Of a stretch of 64,000 nucleotides of DNA, positions 59,374 through 64,000 are shown in pieces. The first letter of the stretch is position 1. Every line of letters begins with the position of its first letter. The notes beneath the pieces are model-generated. The model was not told the origin of the DNA. It saw only the letters and a list, made by a program, of their open reading frames with translations, and searched no databases. Both the position numbers and the translations under genes were made by a program. The DNA lies in NCBI GenBank assembly GCA_020746835.1, contig JAGPNK010000007.1:1054001-1118000 (forward strand). Direction: 5' to 3'. The stretch is from Stachybotrys elegans (taxonomy: Eukaryota; Ascomycota; Sordariomycetes; Hypocreales; Stachybotryaceae).

Positions 59374-59764
59374 GATGTTTTTTCTGGAGAATAGCCAGTT
59401 TTCCATGGCTTGCATGTTCGCATAGAGAGGCTTGTTTCGAGTGTACCGCTGTCCCGGGCCAGTATTATAGGGCACTACCTCGTATTGTATCCAATCATGA
59501 TCATTTACGCATACCGAGTAGCCGTTTGACCTGCGCCTTTACAGTTTTGAGCTTGTTGATATCCTAAGTATGCAGCTCTTCTACTCACTTGAAGTACTAA
59601 TGTAAGTTGCCAAAAGGCGGGCCCACTTATGCTGCACTAAATACCTCCTCTGCGTGCACATCATGGCATGCGTAGGTTTTATCCATCTACTGTCTTTATA
59701 TCTTGGTCAATTCACTCCTTGCGGTCAGACAATCGTCTTTTCAGCTCAGCCTTGTTTCTATAAT
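59374..59764. other. intergenic between VMA1 and YIH1
   Basis: 391 bp containing the VMA1 3'UTR and the YIH1 promoter. No further feature is seen. Confidence 0.4.
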
Positions 59765-60622
59765 ATGTCGGATGAGCTTCTTGATGAGGTAGAAGCAATC
59801 AACTCTATATACGGAGATGGCAGTGTGGTTGCGGCCGACGAGGCCTGGACGTATATCCTCAGTCTGCCCGGGGAGGCATCCTCGCTGAAGCTGCGTTTTC
59901 CAGAAACTTATCCCTCGAAACCGCCCGAAGTGCTGGGTACGCACCACAGCTCCGGGGGCAAGCGAGGTGCAGGGGCGAGAGATCTGGCCTTGTTCAAGGA
60001 GGCACTGGTCAGTGTCTTCCAAGAAGGTGCCGTGTGTCTGTTTGATGCTGTGGAGGACTTTAAGACTCGGCACGAAGAAGAAGAAGGCCAGCAGGCGGAG
60101 GAGGATGTCTCCAGTGCCGCCAACGCCGTCGAGCAGGAAGAGCCAGCGTATGCTCCATCCAGCGACCCCGTGGGGGGAGGAGACGCTTCGCTCCCAGAGC
60201 CGCCACCATGGACAGTATCCGAGGTGGTGACGGACACCAAGTCGACGTTTGTGGCGCACGTCGCGCCGGTGACGTCGCCGGAGCAGGCGCGGCGGTACGT
60301 GCAGCACCTGCTGTCGTCGGACCGGCGGATCCGCTCGGCGACGCACAACATGACGGCGTGGCGGATCCGGGCGGCGGGCGGGGTGAGCTACCAGGACTGC
60401 GACGACGACGGGGAGGCCGCGGCGGGCGGGCGGCTGCTGCACCTGATGCAGCTGATGGGCGTGTGGGACGCCATGGTCGTGGTGACGCGGTGGTACGGCG
60501 GCGTGCACCTGGGCCCGCGGCGGTTCGCCGTCATCAACGCCGTGGCGAGGAATGGGTTTGTCCGCGCGGGCATGGTGCCTGATAAGGGGGGAGGAGACGC
60601 TGGTAAGAAGAAGGGCAGGTGA
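59765..60622 (+). CDS. YIH1: Yih1/IMPACT family protein (RWD + UPF0029)
   Basis: IMPACT/Yih1 binds Gcn1 through its RWD domain and so limits activation of the eIF2 kinase Gcn2. A single exon from ATG 59765 gives 285 aa. The RWD domain occupies about residues 1-105 (LLDEVEAINSIYGDGS, LRFPETYPSKPPEV). An acidic Glu/Gln linker covers about 105-150. The UPF0029/IMPACT domain follows (STFVAHVAPVTSPEQAR, ATHNMTAWRI, MGVWDAMVVVTRWYGGVHLG, RFAVINAVARNGFV). The frame is open upstream but the first residues of the RWD domain fit the ATG at 59765. The 3' third is very GC-rich. The lysine tail ends AGKKKGR. Confidence 0.92.
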   Translation: MSDELLDEVEAINSIYGDGSVVAADEAWTYILSLPGEASSLKLRFPETYPSKPPEVLGTHHSSGGKRGAGARDLALFKEALVSVFQEGAVCLFDAVEDFKTRHEEEEGQQAEEDVSSAANAVEQEEPAYAPSSDPVGGGDASLPEPPPWTVSEVVTDTKSTFVAHVAPVTSPEQARRYVQHLLSSDRRIRSATHNMTAWRIRAAGGVSYQDCDDDGEAAAGGRLLHLMQLMGVWDAMVVVTRWYGGVHLGPRRFAVINAVARNGFVRAGMVPDKGGGDAGKKKGR

Positions 60623-60966
60623 GGTGAAAAGGAGGTAAGGGCAGATGGTCATGAAGCGATATACTACGATATTGGAGAGGAAGAAGGAAGGCATCGAATG
60701 GAAGAAAAAAACGCCTTCAGCTTGTATATTGTGCATGATGCAATGCGTATATATCCCAACTTTTCCCACCTCCGTCATGAACACGTCAAATTACATACAT
60801 GGATCAAGAACGTGGTCTCGGTCGTGGCATCTCGAATTGTTACACCCGGATTTTTCTTGGTTTTTTTTTTCTTTTTCTTTTTGGTCCCTCCCCTCGCGCC
60901 TCGTAGGCCAGATTTTGAGTCATCAATTGTCATTACTGGACATGCTGTTGCCAGCGCAAACACTTT
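60623..60966. other. convergent intergenic region
   Basis: 344 bp between the stops of YIH1 and the ACT-domain gene. It contains a T-rich tract at about 60855-60882 and a single TGAGTCA at 60916-60922. Confidence 0.4.
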
Positions 60967-62583
60967 TTAGGCTTCCTTGGTTAGGAGGGGCGTTAGTATG
61001 CCGAGGGCGAGGGCGGATTGCTCCTGGGAGAGGATGACGGCACCGGCGCGCGCCGTGGACAGGTAGGACAGCTCGGGGCTGTCGACCATTGTCATCTCCT
61101 GGACGAGACGCCCGGCTACGCCACACACGATACCAGATGCCTCGAAGGGCAGGTTGACTAGGTCGAGGAAGATGGGGATGAGGACGTGGTCGGTGTCGCC
61201 GACGAGGGAGTCACCGAAGATGCCCAGGAGGCTTCTGTCTAGGAGCAGCGAGGGGGGTCTTCCTGGGCAAGCGTGACAGACATGAATCTCGGCTGTGAGA
61301 CGAGGGCAGAGGTGATGCAGGTGTAGAATTTGGGGTCGATGTGGTCGACCCAGGTGCGGCGGTGGCCGTTGGAGGCAACGTTGCGGCCCATGGAGGGACG
61401 CGGGGAGAAGATCTCGGAAAGCTGCGGCGCTGTCTCGCGGCCGGAGCACTGGACGAGCTCGAGGCCATCGTCAATGTAGGGCATAACATTTCGCTTCTTC
61501 AACAGGTCAAAGGTTCTGGTCTGCATCTCGCTCACGGTGGAAGGAGGGGGCGTGTTGGGAGGGGACTGAGGCTGGCTCGAGCCCCGCCGGTGGCCGTAGT
61601 TGGAGGAGCTGACAAAGTTGGATTGGTTCTCGGTCAGCTCGAAGCCCTTTGCGAGCAGGGCCTGGATGACATTCTGCCTATCCTTGGCCGGGGACAGGAT
61701 GAAGTCAGAGTAGTAGGTGGTGATGAAGAAGATGGGGATGCCCGCGAGGGCGGCTGGCAGGCTGAGGTCGACGACTCGGCTGGCGGCATCTAGGCCGGCG
61801 CTGATGACGGATAGGATGGTGTAAGTGTCTCTGGATATCGAGACGGCCTTGGCAGCATCTTTGGGGAGGGACTTGACGGCGGGCTCAAAGACATTCCTTG
61901 TCCAGGCGCTATGACACACAATGGAGCATTCTATAGGCGTGATGCTGATGTTGAGAAAGGTGTGCTGACCATCGATTGTGAGGCCTAGCTGCTCCAATTC
62001 GGGCTCAGACGAGTCATGGGAGACTTGGAGGCTCTGGGACTGGGGGAGGAGGATGCGCAGAATCGGCTGCAGCAGGGTAGCGTACACGTTGAGCGGGATG
62101 TGGATGAGGTGATAGGTTCCGGACTATGAGAGTGGCAGGTTAGAATCGCCGATGTAATGGGAATGATAAGAAGATGCAGGAGGAATGAGTCAGGCCAATG
62201 AGTCAAGGCGAAAACGGAGGCTAATGAAAGCCCATGGGCAATGGGATGCCACAGACCACAATGAGGGAAGGGGGGTTTCCAAAATGCGAGGCAAATTTAT
62301 GCCTTGTGGGTGATAGGAGGAGGGAGTATGAGTAAAATTCAAGTGCAAGTGAGCAAACAGACGTGCAGACAACAAAGTGCTGAATTGGGAAAGAATTGGA
62401 ACGATGATGTGTGTATGACGGAGAGGTAGAGAGAATAAGGTAGTAGGCAGCGAGCTGAGAAAGTGGACATTGACAAAAAAAAGTACATTGCTGCGCCGGG
62501 TTTGGTACATGGGCTGCGGGGGACAAGTGGTGGCATCACCAGGTACTCGGGGTACTTACAAGGAATGCGATTTGGGCGTTCAT
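60967..62583 (-). CDS. CASTOR/GATS-like ACT-domain protein, with an apparent frameshift
   Basis: Exon 1 (62583-62560, MNAQIAFL) and exon 2 (62123-60967) are separated by a 436-nt intron, far longer than others here. The product would be about 393 aa. SITPIECSIVCHSAW and IPIFFITTYYSDFIL...VIQALLAKGFEL match the paired ACT-type domains of the CASTOR/GATS family, whose animal members sense arginine for TORC1. A Ser/Pro-rich linker and a second ACT-like half follow. The frame ending SQPRFMSVTLAQEDPP stops at 61239, while SLLLDRSLLGIFGDSLVGDT is in the next frame. The switch falls at a C6 run (plus-strand G6, 61252-61257), where one extra base joins the halves. An arginine-sensing role in this fungus is speculation. 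Confidence 0.75.
62124..62559 (-). promoter_or_regulatory. long first intron of the ACT-domain gene with two TGAGTCA sites
   Basis: The 436-nt intron (donor GTAAGT, acceptor CATAG) contains TGAGTCA at 62186-62192 and again at 62199-62205, 13 bp apart, with a CCAAT motif between them. These match the CPC1/Gcn4 consensus. Whether they act as an enhancer is not shown. Confidence 0.45.
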
Positions 62584-64000
62584 GGCGAACCGAGTTTCCA
62601 GCCAGGAAATCCGGGGCGTTGATCCCTGAAAGAAGCGCAACAAGAGGCCGTAGCAGGTTTTGGCCAGCTGCCTGACACGGCCTGGACGTGGCAGAGGGTA
62701 GCTGACGGGCCGAGCACAACCAGGAGACGAGGAGACGAGAAGAAGAGGAGGAGGGGGGAAAGAGGTTGTGGGAAGGGAGGGAGCAGGCAGGTAGGTAAAG
62801 TAAAGACAGGTGAATGAGACGACTGGTTGCTGGCCGCAAGAGGGGACAAGGGCCTGGGGGCAGCGATGCCGCTGATAGGAACCTGGGCGTTATCTCTAGG
62901 GAATGGGTCTGTGTCTGGGTCTCTATCTGGGGCTGCCTCTGGGTCGGCGGGTCGGCAAGAGTTGATAGGAAGGTGAAGGAAGGGCAAGGTGGTGCAGGCT
63001 GCTGCAAGCTGGCGCTGGATATCCGAGTCCGGCGCTGTTGTGGTGCTGGCAGGGCAGGATTGGGACTGAGGGTTTGAGTCGACGAGTGTGTTGTAGGTTG
63101 TCAGGTTGTTATGAGATGGCAAAAGATAGATGGATGCAGGTACTTGGTAGGTTGATGCCAAAAAGGTGATAGCCGGGCTAAATAGACTCCAAGCCCTCTT
63201 TGCTAGTAGGACTAGGCGATTGAAGGAGAGGAATAAAAGATAAGGACGCGAGAAGAGAGAATTTGCAGATTGAAGCAGGAGGAGGGAGGTAAATTGGGAG
63301 AGATGAACAAGAGGAAGGTGGACGCAGACGGCCTTTTGGAAGATGGGAGATGGGAATCGCTACGAGCTGTGAGCTCTGCCGGCCGGATTACACGATGCTA
63401 ATAATGCTACTTACTGCTACCGCCACGGATCCAGCGCCGTGCTGGACGCCATGCCATGCCATGCCATGCAGGGTGAGAACCCCTGTCGCAAGCTGTGCCT
63501 GGCTGTCCGAGGCCGAACGTGTGTGTGTGTGCATGCAAGGTGATGCGATGATGGGAGGGAGAGAACTGGTGCTGGTAATGCGCGCTGACGTGCTGCCCCG
63601 CGCTTCAGTCGTGGTGGTGGTGGTGGAGCGTCAACAGGCACCCGACGCTACTAAAAACAGTGGAGTGGAGGGCGAACACCAAACCCCCCAAACCCCCCCG
63701 TACCTGTTTGGTATGTATGAAAGGCATGTCGGTCACGAACCCTGCAGGTAAGCAGGCAGGTGTCCAGGATCTGGACCAGAGCAACGGGACCAAACTCGTG
63801 CCAAATCTGACTCTGGGGGCAAGGATGATGTTCAGTCTTGACGTTGGCAGGATGATGAGGCTGATGAGAACGGTGGAGATGAGAGGACCCGAGGACCCTT
63901 AGCACTGGGACCTAGTACTAGTAGTGCTACATATCGACCGTTGCCTGTCTCTATTTTGTATGTTAGGTCATTAGATTACGAGATGTGCCCGTCTTGAAAA
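62584..64000. repeat. terminal intergenic region with short tandem repeats
   Basis: No gene is recognised in the last 1.4 kb. Small repeats are visible: (CATGC)n at about 63449-63470, (GT)n at about 63520-63531 and (GTG)n at about 63611-63626. The portion near 62584 is the ACT-domain gene's promoter. Confidence 0.5.

Noticed and set aside
59741..60784. 347-codon minus-strand frame opposite YIH1
   Set aside because: His/Arg/Pro-rich antisense of a GC-rich gene; YIH1 has clear RWD and IMPACT motifs.
1..64000. tRNA genes, rRNA, CRISPR arrays, transposons or viral sequence
   Set aside because: No B-box-like GTTCRANYC in intergenic DNA on either strand, no regular spacer arrays, no transposase or reverse transcriptase motifs.
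1..64000. A secondary-metabolite or defence gene cluster
   Set aside because: The genes are dispersed housekeeping functions; no PKS, NRPS, terpene synthase, NLR or tailoring set is present.

Overview
This window is nuclear DNA from a filamentous ascomycete, most likely a Sordariomycete and probably Hypocreales. The genes are closely spaced and carry short GT-AG introns (mostly 44-90 nt) with CTAAC/CTAAT-like branch points. The proteins match families described in Neurospora and related fungi: a 607-aa Vma1, Pet127, Knr4, Tra1, Hid1 and a secreted AA11-type LPMO. Genus was not determined. I see no tRNA, rRNA, transposon, viral or CRISPR sequence.

Layout. 0-14 kb: the 3' end of a large DUF3684-like protein; a small probable complex I subunit; GCD2 (eIF2B delta) divergent from ARG7 (ornithine acetyltransferase); HIS3 (IGP dehydratase) convergent with ARG7; CDC16/APC6; a small DUF1757-like protein; acetoacetyl-CoA synthetase ending in a PTS1-like AKL. 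14-26 kb: one very long minus-strand gene, TRA1 (about 3864 aa), the SAGA/NuA4 scaffold. 27-28 kb: an AIG2-type gamma-glutamylcyclotransferase-like gene divergent from TRA1. 28-33 kb: about 4.8 kb with no recognisable gene, ending in the promoter and intron-bearing 5' leader of a secreted AA11-type LPMO. 35-37 kb: KNR4/SMI1. 37-40 kb: about 3 kb with no gene. 40-50 kb, all minus strand: SEC8, an epoxide-hydrolase-like gene with a frameshift and no canonical catalytic residues, and HID1. 50-64 kb: PET127, an acid sphingomyelinase-like phosphodiesterase, VMA1, YIH1/IMPACT, and a CASTOR/GATS-like ACT-domain gene with a second frameshift.

Most genes are housekeeping. Several touch amino-acid supply and its sensing: eIF2B delta and Yih1 both act on the Gcn2/eIF2 axis, ARG7 and HIS3 are typical targets of that axis, and the ACT-domain gene resembles animal arginine sensors. 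Perfect CPC1/Gcn4 sites (TGAGTCA) lie in the GCD2-ARG7 intergenic region, and two more lie in the first intron of the ACT-domain gene. The genes are scattered among unrelated ones, so I describe a theme and not a cluster.

I found no clear new multi-gene system. The points most worth checking are two single-base frameshifts that both fall in G6/C6 runs, a hydrolase-fold gene without its catalytic residues, in-frame stop-free introns in GCD2 and TRA1, an 8-nt microexon, and two inverted repeats in the TRA1/AIG2 divergent promoter.
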